Assembly (NCBI RefSeq): GCF_014243445.1
Contig: NZ_JACLQD010000003.1
Span: 496,001 to 560,000 of the forward strand
Length of the DNA: 64,000 nt
Reading direction: 5' to 3'
Origin: Paragemmobacter straminiformis
Lineage (GTDB): Bacteria; Pseudomonadota; Alphaproteobacteria; Rhodobacterales; Rhodobacteraceae
The notes under the pieces are model-generated. The model was not told where the DNA came from and made no database searches. It saw nothing but the letters and a program-made list of their open reading frames with translations. Made by a program: the position numbers and the translations under genes. Within the stretch, counting starts at the first letter, position 1. Each line of letters starts with the position of its first letter. Below, piece after piece: positions 19,391 through 28,555 of the stretch.

Positions 19391-20797
19391 TTGGCCTTGC
19401 AGAATATTCCGGACGGAATCGTCCGCAGCATCGAAGGGGCGGTTGCCCGCGCCTCGGGGTCTTTGGAGCCTGTGGTCCGGCTGGGCGTGACGGGGCTGAG
19501 CCGCGCGGGCAAGACGGTCTTTATCACGGGGTTGGTGGCGAACCTGCTTGACCGCGGGCGCATGGGGCAGCTTTCGGCCGTGGCGCAGGGGCGGGTCGAG
19601 GCGGTCTATCTGCAACCGCAGCCCGACCTGACCTTGCCGCGTTTCGACTATGAGGGGCATCTGGCCGCGCTGACGGGCGATGCGCCGCATTGGCCGGAAA
19701 GCACCAAGGCGGTGTCCGAGCTGCGCCTGTCGTTCCGCGTGCGTCCGTCGGGATTTCTGGCCGGGCTGACGGGGCCGCGCGTGGTGCATCTGGATATCGT
19801 CGATTATCCGGGGGAATGGCTGCTTGACCTGTCGCTGCTGGAGCGGAGCTATGCCGACTGGTCGGAGGCCGTGCTGGACCGGATCGCCAAGCGGGCGGAA
19901 GCGGGCGAGTTCATGGCCGTGGTGCGGGCCGAGGACGGGTCGCTGCCGCTGGACGAGGGGCGGGCGCAGGCGCTGGCGGCGTGCTACACGCGCTATCTGT
20001 TCGCGGCGCAGGCGGCGGGGCGGGGCGATTGCACGCCGGGGCGGTTTTTGTTGCCCGGCGATCTTGCCGGGTCGCCCGTGCTGACCTTTGCGCCGATCCC
20101 GCGCCCGGCCAGCGCGGCGCGGGGCAGTCTTTGGCGCGAGATGGAGCGGCGTTACGACGCCTATCGCGCGCAGGTGGTGAAGCCCTTTTTCCGCGACCAT
20201 TTCGCCAGGATCGACCGCCAGATCGTGCTGGCCGATGTGCTGGGGGCGATACATCGCGGGCCGCAGGCGGTCGAGGAACTGCGCCGCACCATGGCCGATG
20301 TGCTGGGCGCGTTCCGCCCCGGCCGCAACGGCTGGCTGACGCGGATTCTGGGAGGGCGGCGGGTCGAGCGGATCCTGTTTGCCGCGACCAAGGCCGACCA
20401 TCTGCACCACAGCCAGCACGCGGCGCTGACCGCGATTGCCGGGGCGCTGCTGCGCGAGGCCAAGGACAGGGCCGAATTCGCGGGGGCCAGAACGGCGGCG
20501 CTGTCTTTGGCGGGGTTCCGCGCCACGGTCGAGGACGAGGTGATGCGCGACGGTGTGGCGCTGGCGGTCGTGCGCGGCCGTGTGGGCGACCGGACGCTGG
20601 CGCTGTATCCGGGGCGCTTGCCCGAGGATCCGGCGCGCCTGCTGGCACCGGCACGGCAGGGGGCGGAGACCTGGCTGGAAGCGGAGTTCGGGCTGATGGC
20701 GTTCGAGCCGTCGCGGATGGCGCTGAAACCGGGGGACGGGGTGCCGCATATAAGGCTGGACCGCGCGGCGGAATTTCTGTTCGGAGACAAGCTGTGA
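19391..20797 (+). CDS. ycjX: YcjX family P-loop protein
   Basis: A 468-residue protein of the YcjX (DUF463) family of stress-linked nucleotide-binding proteins. The Walker A loop is G35-LSRAGKT within RLGVTGLSRAGKTVFITGL, and a Walker B-like DIVDYPGEWL follows. Start: TTG at 19391 (MALQNIPDGIV) behind GAAAGGGG; no in-frame ATG is available nearby. Its stop overlaps the GTG start of ycjF. In enterobacteria these two genes belong to the phage-shock (psp) locus; no psp genes are visible here. Confidence 0.88.
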   Translation: MALQNIPDGIVRSIEGAVARASGSLEPVVRLGVTGLSRAGKTVFITGLVANLLDRGRMGQLSAVAQGRVEAVYLQPQPDLTLPRFDYEGHLAALTGDAPHWPESTKAVSELRLSFRVRPSGFLAGLTGPRVVHLDIVDYPGEWLLDLSLLERSYADWSEAVLDRIAKRAEAGEFMAVVRAEDGSLPLDEGRAQALAACYTRYLFAAQAAGRGDCTPGRFLLPGDLAGSPVLTFAPIPRPASAARGSLWREMERRYDAYRAQVVKPFFRDHFARIDRQIVLADVLGAIHRGPQAVEELRRTMADVLGAFRPGRNGWLTRILGGRRVERILFAATKADHLHHSQHAALTAIAGALLREAKDRAEFAGARTAALSLAGFRATVEDEVMRDGVALAVVRGRVGDRTLALYPGRLPEDPARLLAPARQGAETWLEAEFGLMAFEPSRMALKPGDGVPHIRLDRAAEFLFGDKL

Positions 20798-21771
20798 GCG
20801 ACAAGCCCTTCGTCATCGAGATGGAAGAGGGGGTTGACCCCTCGCTCGCCCCGCCTGTGCCCGAGGCGGAGGGCCGCGCGATGCAGGTGGCGCTGGCCTT
20901 GGGGGCAAGGCGGCGGTCGAAGCTGGCGGCCTTTGCGGGATGGGCCTTTGGCGCATTGTTTTCCTTTGTGATTTCGGTGGCGCTTTATGACTTTGTCGCC
21001 TCGCTTCTGGCGGCGAATACGGTGTTGGGGGCGGTGGCCTTCGGGCTGGTGGCGCTGGCCGTGGCGGCTGCGCTGTTGCTGGCGCTGCGCGAGGCTTCGG
21101 CCTTTTGGCGCCTTGCGCGGTTGGACGGGTTGCGGGCGAAGGTGGCGGCGGCAGGCACCTTGGCCGAGGCGCGGGGGGCGGTGGATGCGGTCGCAGCGCT
21201 TTATGCGGGGCGGGCAGATCAGGCCTGGGGTTTGGCGAGATTGGCCGAGCGGCGGGGCGATGTGATGGATGCCGATGCCCTTACAGGCTTGGCCGAGGTC
21301 GAGTTGATGGCGCCGCTTGATGCCGCCGCGCGGTCCGAGGTGGAGGGGGCTGCGCGGCAGGTCGCCACGGTGACGGCGCTGGTGCCGCTGGCGCTGGCCG
21401 ATGTGGCGACGGCACTTTACGCCAACCTGCGGATGATCCGCCGCGTGGCCGAGATTTACGGCGGCCGGTCGGGGATGTTCGGGTCGATGCGGCTGTTGCG
21501 GCGGGTGTTCGGGCATCTGGTGGCCACGGGGGCGGTGGCGCTGACCGATGACATGATCCACTCGGTGGCGGGGGGCGGGCTTTTGTCGAAGCTGTCGCGC
21601 CGGTTCGGCGAGGGTGTGGTGAACGGGGCGCTGACCGCGCGTGTGGGGTTGGCCGCGATCGAGGTGTGCCGGCCCATGCCCTTTGTGGCCCTGCCCAAGC
21701 CGGGGGTGACGCAGACGGTGAGCCGTGCGCTGGCGGGGTTGTTTTCGCGGGGCGGAGAAAGCGTTTCCTGA
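20794..21771 (+). CDS. ycjF: YcjF family inner-membrane protein (TIGR01620/DUF697)
   Basis: A 325-residue membrane protein with two N-proximal hydrophobic segments (FAGWAFGALFSFVISVALYDF and VLGAVAFGLVALAVAAALLL) and a C-terminal DUF697 domain containing LVPLALADVATALYANLRMIRRVAEIYGGRSG. It starts with GTG at 20794, overlapping the ycjX stop by GTGA, so the pair is translationally coupled. YcjX and YcjF are nearly always paired, and the partner probably anchors YcjX at the membrane (inference). The last codons overlap the first of four consecutive hairpins. Confidence 0.87.
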   Translation: MSDKPFVIEMEEGVDPSLAPPVPEAEGRAMQVALALGARRRSKLAAFAGWAFGALFSFVISVALYDFVASLLAANTVLGAVAFGLVALAVAAALLLALREASAFWRLARLDGLRAKVAAAGTLAEARGAVDAVAALYAGRADQAWGLARLAERRGDVMDADALTGLAEVELMAPLDAAARSEVEGAARQVATVTALVPLALADVATALYANLRMIRRVAEIYGGRSGMFGSMRLLRRVFGHLVATGAVALTDDMIHSVAGGGLLSKLSRRFGEGVVNGALTARVGLAAIEVCRPMPFVALPKPGVTQTVSRALAGLFSRGGESVS

Positions 21772-21870
21772 CGCAGGAAACGCGACGGAATTTGACGCAA
21801 ATTCCGGTCGGGAGGGTGGGGGGCGATTTCTGCGCCAGAAATCGGGGCGGAATTTGTGTCAAATTCCGCC
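21761..21870. repeat. Cluster of four consecutive 3-nt-loop hairpins
   Basis: Four perfect hairpins: 21761-21783 (arm GCGTTTCCTG, loop ACG), 21786-21806 (arm CGGAATTTG, loop ACG), 21824-21844 (arm CGATTTCTG, loop CGC) and 21846-21870 (arm GGCGGAATTTG, loop TGT). They fill the space between convergent ycjF and pth and touch both stop codons. They may act as bidirectional terminators, but none has a long T-run. Confidence 0.85.
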
Positions 21871-22571
21871 TAGCGGAACTTGTCCATCAGCTTCTGCATC
21901 GGGTTGCGCGTATCCTCGGGGGCGGGGTCTGCCGCCTTGGGCGCTTCGGTTTTCGGCTGTTTCGGCCCGCCTTGGCGTTCCGTTCCGGTCGATGCGCGCG
22001 GGGGGGCGGTGCGCAGGGCCACGGCGTTGAGGAAGCGGGCGCCGTCGCCTGCTGCAAGCGCCTCGGCCCCTTCGGAGAGGCCGCGGAGGAGGTCTTCGAG
22101 CCAGTCGCGTTCGACCTTGGCAAAGTCGTTCAGGACGTAAGCGGCCACGGCGTCCTTGTGGCCCGGATGGCCGATGCCGAGGCGGACGCGGTTATAGGCG
22201 TCGGTGCCAAGGTGCTGGTGCATCGAGCGCAACCCGTTGTGGCCCGCGTGGCCGCCCCCCGCCTTGACGCGGGCCTTGCCGGGGGCGAGGTCGAGTTCGT
22301 CGTGGAATACGGTGATGTCGGCGGGGGTGAGCTTCCAGAACTCCATCGCCGGACGGACGCTTTCGCCCGAGAGGTTCATGAAGGTCTGGGGTTTCAACAG
22401 CAGGACCTTTTCGCCGCCAAGCTGGCCTTGGGCGACAAGGCCCTTGAACTGCGCCTTCCACGGGGAAAAGCCGTGGTCGGCGGCGATGCGGTCAAGCGCC
22501 ATGAAGCCGATGTTGTGCCGGTTGCCCGCGTATTTCGCGCCGGGATTGCCGAGGCCTACGAAGAGTTTCAC
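21870..22571 (-). CDS. pth: Peptidyl-tRNA hydrolase
   Basis: Releases tRNA from peptidyl-tRNA that has dropped off ribosomes. Conserved residues are N9 in GLGNPG, the catalytic H19 in GNRHNIGF, and the aspartate in VFHDELDL. KAGGGHAGHNGLRSM is the substrate-binding segment. Start: GTG at 22571 (read as MKLFVGLGNPG), behind AGGGGGTG. The 233 residues include a C-terminal extension of about 40 (Pro/Lys-rich, ending NPMQKLMDKFR) beyond the E. coli enzyme, common in Rhodobacteraceae. In related genomes pth follows rplY; here they are separated by two genes. Confidence 0.95.
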   Translation of the reverse strand: MKLFVGLGNPGAKYAGNRHNIGFMALDRIAADHGFSPWKAQFKGLVAQGQLGGEKVLLLKPQTFMNLSGESVRPAMEFWKLTPADITVFHDELDLAPGKARVKAGGGHAGHNGLRSMHQHLGTDAYNRVRLGIGHPGHKDAVAAYVLNDFAKVERDWLEDLLRGLSEGAEALAAGDGARFLNAVALRTAPPRASTGTERQGGPKQPKTEAPKAADPAPEDTRNPMQKLMDKFR

Positions 22572-22685
22572 GCCGCACCCCCTTTGGTTCGGCCCTTGGA
22601 ATGCCCGATGGGCGGATGTGGCGCAAGCCTTGACGGGCAGCACGGCGCGGTCATGCTGGGGCCTGTGACGGGTGCGGGGGTGTCG

Positions 22686-23672
22686 ATGCGCTATGCGGTG
22701 GTCTGTTCGGTGCGCGACGAGGGGCCGTTTCTGGTCGAATGGGTCGCGTGGCAACGGATGCTTGGCTTTACCGATGTCGTGGTGGTGACGAATGACTGCA
22801 CCGACCATTCGCCCGCGCTTCTGGACGCGATGGAGGGGATGGGCTGGCTGACGCATCTGCGCTGCGATGTGCCTTCGGGCGAGCGGATCACGGCGACGAA
22901 GCTGGCGGCGGCGAAGCGGCTTGAGGCCGTGGCGGGGGCCGATTGGGTCATGGTTGCGGATGTGGATGAATTCCTGAACATCCATCGCGGCGCGGGGCGC
23001 TTGCCCGACCTGCTCGGGGGGTTCGACGAGCCGTTTCTGGGCATGTCGATCCCGTGGCGGGTGTTCGGCACGGCGGGGCGGGAACAGTGGGAGGACGGGG
23101 TGCAGCACCGCATGCATACCCGCGCGGCGACACGCGAGCACAAGCTGTCGGGCTGGGTGAAGTCGATCCACGGGCATGCCGACTGGTTCCTGCGGCTGGG
23201 GGAACATTCGCCCAAAAAGCTGAAGCCGCAGCGGATGCGCGACTGGGGGCTGCGGGGGATGCGCTGGATCAACCCTTCGGGCCAGGAGTTGAGCGGCTGG
23301 ACCCCTGAGGATGACAGCCTGCGCACGCTGCCGCTGTCGCTGCGCGGGTTCGAGGTGGCGCAGGTCAACCATTTCATGCTGCGCAACCGTGAAAGTTTCG
23401 GGCTGAAGCGGGGCAGCCTGTCGCCCGTGGCGGGGAAAGACCGCTACACGGACGAATATTTCGACGTGGCCGACCGGAACGAGGTGGAGGATGTCACCAT
23501 CTTGCGCCATGCGGCGGCTTTTGATGCGGTTCACCTGCCCATGATGGCCGAGGCGCAGGTGGCGCGGTTGCACCATCGCTGTTGCGCCGATTACGTGGCG
23601 CGGCTGGCGGCCAAGGCGGGCGGCGATCCGCGCGGCGATGCGCGGTGGCAGGGGCATATGGCGCGCGCCTGA
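22686..23672 (+). CDS. Glycosyltransferase family 2-like protein
   Basis: A 328-residue protein of the Glyco_tranf_2_4 group. The N-terminus CSVRDEGPFLVEWVAWQRMLG is its hallmark, and the metal/nucleotide-sugar motif is DVDEF in WVMVADVDEFLNIH. No membrane segment or signal peptide is visible, so it should be cytoplasmic. I chose the ATG at 22686 (MRYAVVCSVRDEG) after GGGGG; an ATG at 22653 is also in frame. Substrate unknown; related proteins often modify exopolysaccharide or surface glycans. It is divergent from pth and is followed by pcaB. Confidence 0.85.
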   Translation: MRYAVVCSVRDEGPFLVEWVAWQRMLGFTDVVVVTNDCTDHSPALLDAMEGMGWLTHLRCDVPSGERITATKLAAAKRLEAVAGADWVMVADVDEFLNIHRGAGRLPDLLGGFDEPFLGMSIPWRVFGTAGREQWEDGVQHRMHTRAATREHKLSGWVKSIHGHADWFLRLGEHSPKKLKPQRMRDWGLRGMRWINPSGQELSGWTPEDDSLRTLPLSLRGFEVAQVNHFMLRNRESFGLKRGSLSPVAGKDRYTDEYFDVADRNEVEDVTILRHAAAFDAVHLPMMAEAQVARLHHRCCADYVARLAAKAGGDPRGDARWQGHMARA

Positions 23673-23779
23673 CGGGGGTTGCCGCCTTGTCGCGGGCGCC
23701 GTGGCCGAAGGAAGGGCTTGCGCAACCCGTTGCGGAACGGCCATGTGCCTGCCGGAACCGCAGCAAACCCGAGGCCCCC

Positions 23780-25102
23780 ATGCCCGCAAGCCCCGCCGAC
23801 AGCGCCATCTACCGCCAGCTTTTCAGCGATGACGAGGGGGCGCGGCTGTTTTCGGACAGCGCCGAGCTGCGCGCCATGCTGATCGTCGAGGCAGCGCTGG
23901 CCAAGGTGCAGGGCGAGACGGGCCTGATCCCGCCGGAGGCGGCGGCCTTTATCGCGCGGGCGGCGCATGAGGTGCAGATCGACCCTGCGGGGCTTGCTGC
24001 CGAGACGGGGGTGAACGGCGTGCCGGTTCCGGCGTTTCTGGCGGCCTTTCGCAAGGCGGCGGAAGCGCCCGATCTGATGCAATACTTGCATTGGGGGGCG
24101 ACCAGTCAGGACATCATGGACACGGCGCTGGCGCTGCGGTTGCGGCGGATGCTCGAGCTGTGGCAGGCGCGGCTGGATGCGGTCTTGCAGCGGTTGGGCC
24201 GTCTGGCGCGCGACCATGCCGACCTGCCGATGGCGGGGCGCACCTTCGGGCAGGCGGCGACGCCGGTCAGCTTCGGGGCTGTGGTCGCGGCATGGGGCTG
24301 GCCCCTGCTGGGCTGGCGCGACGGGTTCGACCCGCTGCGGGCGGCGGTGCTGAATGTCTCGCTTTCAGGGGCGGCGGGCACGCTTTCGGCGATGGGCGAG
24401 GCCGGGCCCGAGGTGCGGGCGCGGCTGGCCGAGGCGTTGGGGTTGGCCGATCCGGGCCACAGCTGGCACAGCGACCGGTCGGGCATGGCGCGGCTGGCGG
24501 GCTTTGCGGCAGGGCTGGCGGGCAGTCTGGGCAAGATGGGCGAGGATGTGATCCTGCTGGCGCAATCGGGGCTGGCCGAGGTGTCGCTGGGTGGGGGCGG
24601 GTCGTCGTCGACCATGCCGCAGAAGCGCAATCCGGTGGCACCATCGGTTCTGGTGGCGCTGTCACGGCAGGTGATCGGGCTGGCCGCTACGATGCAGGGC
24701 GCAGGGCTGCACCGCCAGCAGCGCGACGGGGCGGCGTGGTTCACGGAATGGCTGACGCTGCCGCAGATGTGCATCTCGACCGGCAAGATGCTGGCGCTGG
24801 CCGAGGGGATGCTGGCCGGACTGACGCCCGACGGCGAGGCGATGCGGGTGCAGCTTGATGGCGGGCTGGGGCTGATCCATGCCGAGGCATTGGCCTTTGC
24901 CCTTGCCGCCCGTCTGCCGCGGCCCGAGGCGCAGGCCGAGGTCAAGGCGCTGTGCGCAAGGGCGCTGGACTCGGGCCTGCCGCTTGCGGCGCTGGTGGCC
25001 GAGCGCTTTCCCGATGGTGATTGGGCTGCGCTTTTCGGGGCAGGGGGGCTGGGACAGGCCCCAGCCGAGGCGCGGGCCTTTGCCGCCCGTCTGGGCCACT
25101 AG
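23780..25102 (+). CDS. pcaB: 3-carboxy-cis,cis-muconate cycloisomerase-like lyase
   Basis: A 440-residue member of the fumarase/aspartase superfamily. The superfamily signature is GGGGSSSTMPQKRNPVAPSV, and the GATSQDIMDT segment (TSxD loop) is typical of PcaB and adenylosuccinate lyase. The C-terminal ending GLGQAPAEARAFAARL fits PcaB best. PcaB cycloisomerises 3-carboxymuconate in the protocatechuate branch of the beta-ketoadipate pathway. No other pca genes are near, so the substrate is not proved. ATG at 23780; no strong ribosome site. Confidence 0.8.
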   Translation: MPASPADSAIYRQLFSDDEGARLFSDSAELRAMLIVEAALAKVQGETGLIPPEAAAFIARAAHEVQIDPAGLAAETGVNGVPVPAFLAAFRKAAEAPDLMQYLHWGATSQDIMDTALALRLRRMLELWQARLDAVLQRLGRLARDHADLPMAGRTFGQAATPVSFGAVVAAWGWPLLGWRDGFDPLRAAVLNVSLSGAAGTLSAMGEAGPEVRARLAEALGLADPGHSWHSDRSGMARLAGFAAGLAGSLGKMGEDVILLAQSGLAEVSLGGGGSSSTMPQKRNPVAPSVLVALSRQVIGLAATMQGAGLHRQQRDGAAWFTEWLTLPQMCISTGKMLALAEGMLAGLTPDGEAMRVQLDGGLGLIHAEALAFALAARLPRPEAQAEVKALCARALDSGLPLAALVAERFPDGDWAALFGAGGLGQAPAEARAFAARLGH

Positions 25103-25117
25103 GCGCGCGGCAAAGCA

Positions 25118-25145
25118 AAAGGGCGCAGGTTTCCCCGCGCCCTTT
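25118..25145 (-). terminator. terminator between pcaB and rplY (probably bidirectional)
   Basis: AAAGGGCGC (25118-25126) pairs with GCGCCCTTT (25137-25145) around a 10-nt loop. On the minus strand the hairpin is followed by a further T, so it best serves rplY; on the plus strand it may also stop pcaB transcription. Confidence 0.7.
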
Positions 25146-25164
25146 GGTCAGTCTTGGTCAAAGA

Positions 25165-25758
25165 TCACTCGTCTTCCGAAGCCACGAGGCCGGTCGGAGC
25201 GTCGATCTTGGCGATCACGAAGTTGCGGTTGATCGTCGGCTTGGCGCCGGCGGGCAGGGCCACGTCTTCGATGTGGATCACGTCGCCGATCTGGCGGCCG
25301 GTCAGGTCCACGGTGATGTGGTCGGGGATGTCACCGGCCAGCACCTCGAGTTCGACTTCGGCGCGCACGACGGTCAGGGTGCCGCCACGCTTGATGCCCG
25401 GCGAGGCCGCAGCATTGTCGAAGTTCACGTGGATGAACAGGTTGATCCGCGATTCGTCGTGGATGCGCATGAAGTCGACATGCGTCGGCAGATCCTTGAC
25501 GACGTCGCGCTGGACGCCGCGGCAGATCACGTGGACTTCTTCGCCGCCTTCGATCTTCAGGTTGAAGAGCGTTTGCAGGAAGCGGCCCTGACGCAGGCGC
25601 TTGAGCAGGTAGTTGTAGTTCAGGTTGATGGGCGAGGGCTCTTTGCCGTCGCCATATACGATGCCGGGTACGTAGCCCTCACGACGAGCTTGACGAGCGG
25701 CCCCCTTGCCTGTCCCCGTCCGTACCGCAGCCTGAAGATCGGGGATCTCGCGAGCCAT
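25165..25758 (-). CDS. rplY: 50S ribosomal protein L25, CTC/TL5 form
   Basis: Binds 5S rRNA in the large subunit. The N-terminal L25 domain begins [20 protein letters not shown] and includes the conserved [12 protein letters not shown]. The rest is the CTC-type beta domain, with [20 protein letters not shown] and a [19 protein letters not shown] segment. At 197 residues it is the long form, unlike the 94-residue E. coli protein. The start ATG at 25758 is well supported by the N-terminal family sequence. In many Rhodobacteraceae rplY and pth are adjacent; here two plus-strand genes stand between them. Confidence 0.95.
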   Translation of the reverse strand: MAREIPDLQAAVRTGTGKGAARQARREGYVPGIVYGDGKEPSPINLNYNYLLKRLRQGRFLQTLFNLKIEGGEEVHVICRGVQRDVVKDLPTHVDFMRIHDESRINLFIHVNFDNAAASPGIKRGGTLTVVRAEVELEVLAGDIPDHITVDLTGRQIGDVIHIEDVALPAGAKPTINRNFVIAKIDAPTGLVASEDE

Positions 25759-25958
25759 GGTGGTTCTCCATAAATAAGTCCGCCGCCCTCCAAGGGTGTG
25801 CGACGCGACCGGGGGGCTATAGCCGTGATTCGCCATGAAGGAAAGCGGGAAAAGGGCGGTTTCGGGCGGCTCTGTCGCGGACGGTGCCTGCCTGTCGCGG
25901 CCAGACTTGCCCGCGGCGCGGCCCCGTCCTAGCTGCGACGGACAGGAGTTTCCAGCCC

Positions 25959-27110
25959 ATGTCGATCTTTCGCACCCTTGCCGTGGCCCGCGCGCCGGTT
26001 GCCGCCTTTGCCGCGATGGGCGTGCTGTGGGGCACCTTTGCCGCCGTGCTGCCGGACCTGAAGGACCAGGTCGGCGTGGACGAGACGCGGCTGGGGCTGA
26101 TCCTTTTGCCGACCCCGCTTGCGGCGGTGGTGGCGATGCTGCTTGCCCCGATGATCGGCGCATGGCTTGGCCGCGTGGCGGTGCCGGTGGCGGCGCTGGC
26201 GATGGCGGCCAGTTTCGCCTTGCCCGGGCAGGTGACGGTCGCCTGGGTCTTTCCGCTGGCGATGATGTGCTGCGGGGCGGCCACGGGCTTGACCGATGTG
26301 CTGATGAATGCCCGCGTCTCGGCGCTCGAGAACGAACGCGGGTTGCATCTGATGAACCTGTGCCATGCGGCCTATAGTTTCGGCTATGCGGGCGGTGCCT
26401 TGCTGACGGGGGCGATGCGGGGGGCGGAATGGGGCCCTGCATGGGTCATGGGAAGCTGCGCGTTGCTGGCGGGATGTTGCGCGGCATTGTCGTGGGAGAG
26501 GGATGGCGCGATCCACGGGCTGCGCAAGCCCAAGGGCGGCGGCGCGGCGGCGCGGTTGGGGCTGGTTCCGCTGATCGGGGGCGGGATCGTGCTGATCGCC
26601 TTCCTGACCGAGAACGCGGCGGAAAGCTGGTCGGCGCTGCATATCGAAAAGACGCTGGGCGGATCGCCCGAGCAGGGCGCGATGGGGCCTGCGGCGCTGG
26701 CGCTGACGATGGGGCTGTCGCGGCTGGCCGGGCAGGGGCTGGTGACGCGGCTCGATCCGTCGCGGGTGCTGATGGGGGGCGCGCTTCTGTCGGCGCTGGG
26801 CGCGCTGGGCGCGGCTTTGGCGACAAGTCCCGAAATGGCCTATGCGGGGTTCATCGTGATGGGGCTTGGGTCTTCGGTCATCGCACCCACGGCCTTTTCG
26901 CTGGTCGGGCGGCTTGCCACGGCCGAGGCGCGGGCGCGGGCGGTGGCGCGGGCGACGCTTTACGGCTATTTCGGCTATTTCTTCGGCCCGCCGACGCTGG
27001 GTTTTCTTGCCGGAACCTTCGGGCTGCGCTTTGCCTTTGTCTTTGCCGCCGCGATGCTGATGATGGTGCTTGTGCTTGCCCCGATCATGGCGCGGCAAAA
27101 GGCGGACTGA
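25959..27110 (+). CDS. MFS transporter
   Basis: A 383-residue 12-helix major facilitator of the small YbjJ/FucP-like type. The N-terminus [29 protein letters not shown] and the [16 protein letters not shown] segment between helices 4 and 5 are typical. The central loop carries the KPKGGG linker. The substrate is unknown; related proteins are annotated as sugar or drug exporters. ATG at 25959 with AGGAG 10 bases upstream. Divergent from rplY, convergent with lldD. Confidence 0.82.
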   Translation: MSIFRTLAVARAPVAAFAAMGVLWGTFAAVLPDLKDQVGVDETRLGLILLPTPLAAVVAMLLAPMIGAWLGRVAVPVAALAMAASFALPGQVTVAWVFPLAMMCCGAATGLTDVLMNARVSALENERGLHLMNLCHAAYSFGYAGGALLTGAMRGAEWGPAWVMGSCALLAGCCAALSWERDGAIHGLRKPKGGGAAARLGLVPLIGGGIVLIAFLTENAAESWSALHIEKTLGGSPEQGAMGPAALALTMGLSRLAGQGLVTRLDPSRVLMGGALLSALGALGAALATSPEMAYAGFIVMGLGSSVIAPTAFSLVGRLATAEARARAVARATLYGYFGYFFGPPTLGFLAGTFGLRFAFVFAAAMLMMVLVLAPIMARQKAD

Positions 27111-27139
27111 CGGCGTTCTGCCCGCGTCCGGCCCTTGCG

Positions 27140-27160
27140 CGCGCGGGGCGCCCCCGCGCG
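27140..27160. terminator. GC-rich hairpin between convergent MFS gene and lldD
   Basis: CGCGCGGGG pairs with CCCCGCGCG across a CGC loop. It is very stable but has no T-run, so it may stop transcription only weakly or mark transcript ends. Confidence 0.4.
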
Positions 27161-27172
27161 GGCGGTTTGCCG

Positions 27173-28336
27173 CTAGGCCCAGAGCCCCTCGAAATCGGCC
27201 GGAACCAGCAGGTTGTCGCGGCTGAGGTTCTTTACGTTCTTTTCGCCACAGAGCGCCATCGTGATGTCGAGTTCCTTGCGGATCACCTCGAGCGCGGCGG
27301 TCACGCCAGCCTCGCCCATCGCGCCGAGGCCGTGGATATAGGCGCGGCCGATGAAGGTGCCCTTGGCGCCCAGTGCCAGCGCCTTGAGAACGTCTTGCCC
27401 CGAGCGGATGCCGCTGTCCATGAACACCTCGGTCCGGTCGCCCACGGCGCGGACGATGGCGGGAAGCATGCGGATGGCCGAGAGCGCGCCGTCAAGCTGC
27501 CGCCCGCCGTGGTTCGAGACGATGATCGCATCGGCCCCGAAATCGGCGGCGCGCTTGGCGTCCTCGACGTCGAGGATGCCTTTGAGGATCAGCTTGCCGC
27601 CCCATTTGTCGCGGATGCGGGCGATCTTGTCCCAGTCGAGATGCGGGTCGAACTGTTCGTTGGTCCAGCTCATCAGGCTCGACATGTCGCCGACGCCCTT
27701 GGCGTGGCCCACGATGTTGCGGAAGGTGCGGCGCGGGGTGCCGAGCATTTCCAGCGCCCATTGCGGGCGGATGGCGATATCCATCAGGTTCGGAAGGGTC
27801 AGGCGCGGCGGGGCGGAGAGGCCGTTCTTGAGGTCCTTGTGCCGCTGCCCGAGGATTTGCAGGTCGAGCGTGAGGACCAGCGCCGAACAGCCCGCCGCGC
27901 GGGCGCGCTCGATGGCGCTGTCGACGAACTCTTCGTCCTTCATCACGTAGAGCTGGAACCAGAAGGGTTTCTTGCTGTGGGCTGCGATGTCCTCGATCGA
28001 GCAGATCGACATGGTCGAGAGGGTGAAGGGCAGGCCGAATTTCTCGGCGGCGCGGGCGGCCTTGATCTCGCCATCGGCCCTTTGCATTCCGGTCATGCCG
28101 ACGGGGGCAAGGGCCACGGGCATGGCGACAGGCTCGCCGATCATGGTGCTGGCGGTGCTGCGGCCCGACATGTCGACCGCAACCTTCTGGCGCAGGCGCA
28201 GCTTCTGGAAATCGGTCGTGTTCTCGCGGAAGGTCTGCTCGGTGTAGCTGCCGCTTTCGCAGTAATCGAAGAACATCTTGGGCGTGCGGCGCTTGTGCAG
28301 ACGCTTGAGGTCGTCGATGCAGGTGATGACGGGCAT
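27173..28336 (-). CDS. lldD: FMN-dependent L-lactate dehydrogenase (alpha-hydroxy acid oxidase family)
   Basis: Oxidises L-lactate to pyruvate and passes electrons to the quinone pool. The 387-residue protein has the FMN/alpha-hydroxy-acid signature SNHGGRQLDGA with the catalytic histidine, the FMN-site FWFQLYVMKD, and the phosphate-binding DSGIRSGQDV...GRAYIHGL. The N-terminus CIDDLKRLHKRRTPKMFFDY is the LldD form. A glycolate or mandelate dehydrogenase is a less likely reading. The ATG at 28336 is preceded by a possible operator at 28355-28377. A MarR-type regulator is divergent upstream. Confidence 0.88.
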   Translation of the reverse strand: MPVITCIDDLKRLHKRRTPKMFFDYCESGSYTEQTFRENTTDFQKLRLRQKVAVDMSGRSTASTMIGEPVAMPVALAPVGMTGMQRADGEIKAARAAEKFGLPFTLSTMSICSIEDIAAHSKKPFWFQLYVMKDEEFVDSAIERARAAGCSALVLTLDLQILGQRHKDLKNGLSAPPRLTLPNLMDIAIRPQWALEMLGTPRRTFRNIVGHAKGVGDMSSLMSWTNEQFDPHLDWDKIARIRDKWGGKLILKGILDVEDAKRAADFGADAIIVSNHGGRQLDGALSAIRMLPAIVRAVGDRTEVFMDSGIRSGQDVLKALALGAKGTFIGRAYIHGLGAMGEAGVTAALEVIRKELDITMALCGEKNVKNLSRDNLLVPADFEGLWA

Positions 28337-28354
28337 TTCGGCAAACCTTTGCTG

Positions 28355-28377
28355 ATTGGTTAGTTCATCTTACCAAT
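28355..28377 (-). promoter_or_regulatory. candidate operator upstream of lldD
   Basis: ATTGGT (28355-28360) and ACCAAT (28372-28377) form an inverted repeat with 11 bp between. It lies 18 bp before the lldD start codon. The half-sites resemble TTGGT/ACCAA elements known for GntR-type lactate regulators, but the spacing is longer; the divergent MarR protein is another candidate. Confidence 0.4.
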
Positions 28378-28555
28378 ATCGACGTTCCGGCGCAATCCTT
28401 CCCATCCGAAAGGTCTAGGGCCGTGCCTCTGGCTGCCCTGTCTTGTGCCTCTGGTCAGATATTCGTGCGGTCTTGCCCGATCTACGAGGTTCGGGATGGC
28501 ACCACTTCGTTCCGGTTCGGACGTGTTGGTGCGGTATGGAACCAAGGGTGACGGT

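Noticed and set aside
23780-25102. Reading the fumarase-superfamily gene as purB (adenylosuccinate lyase)
   Set aside because: Length and C-terminus fit PcaB better, although the absence of other pca genes leaves some doubt.
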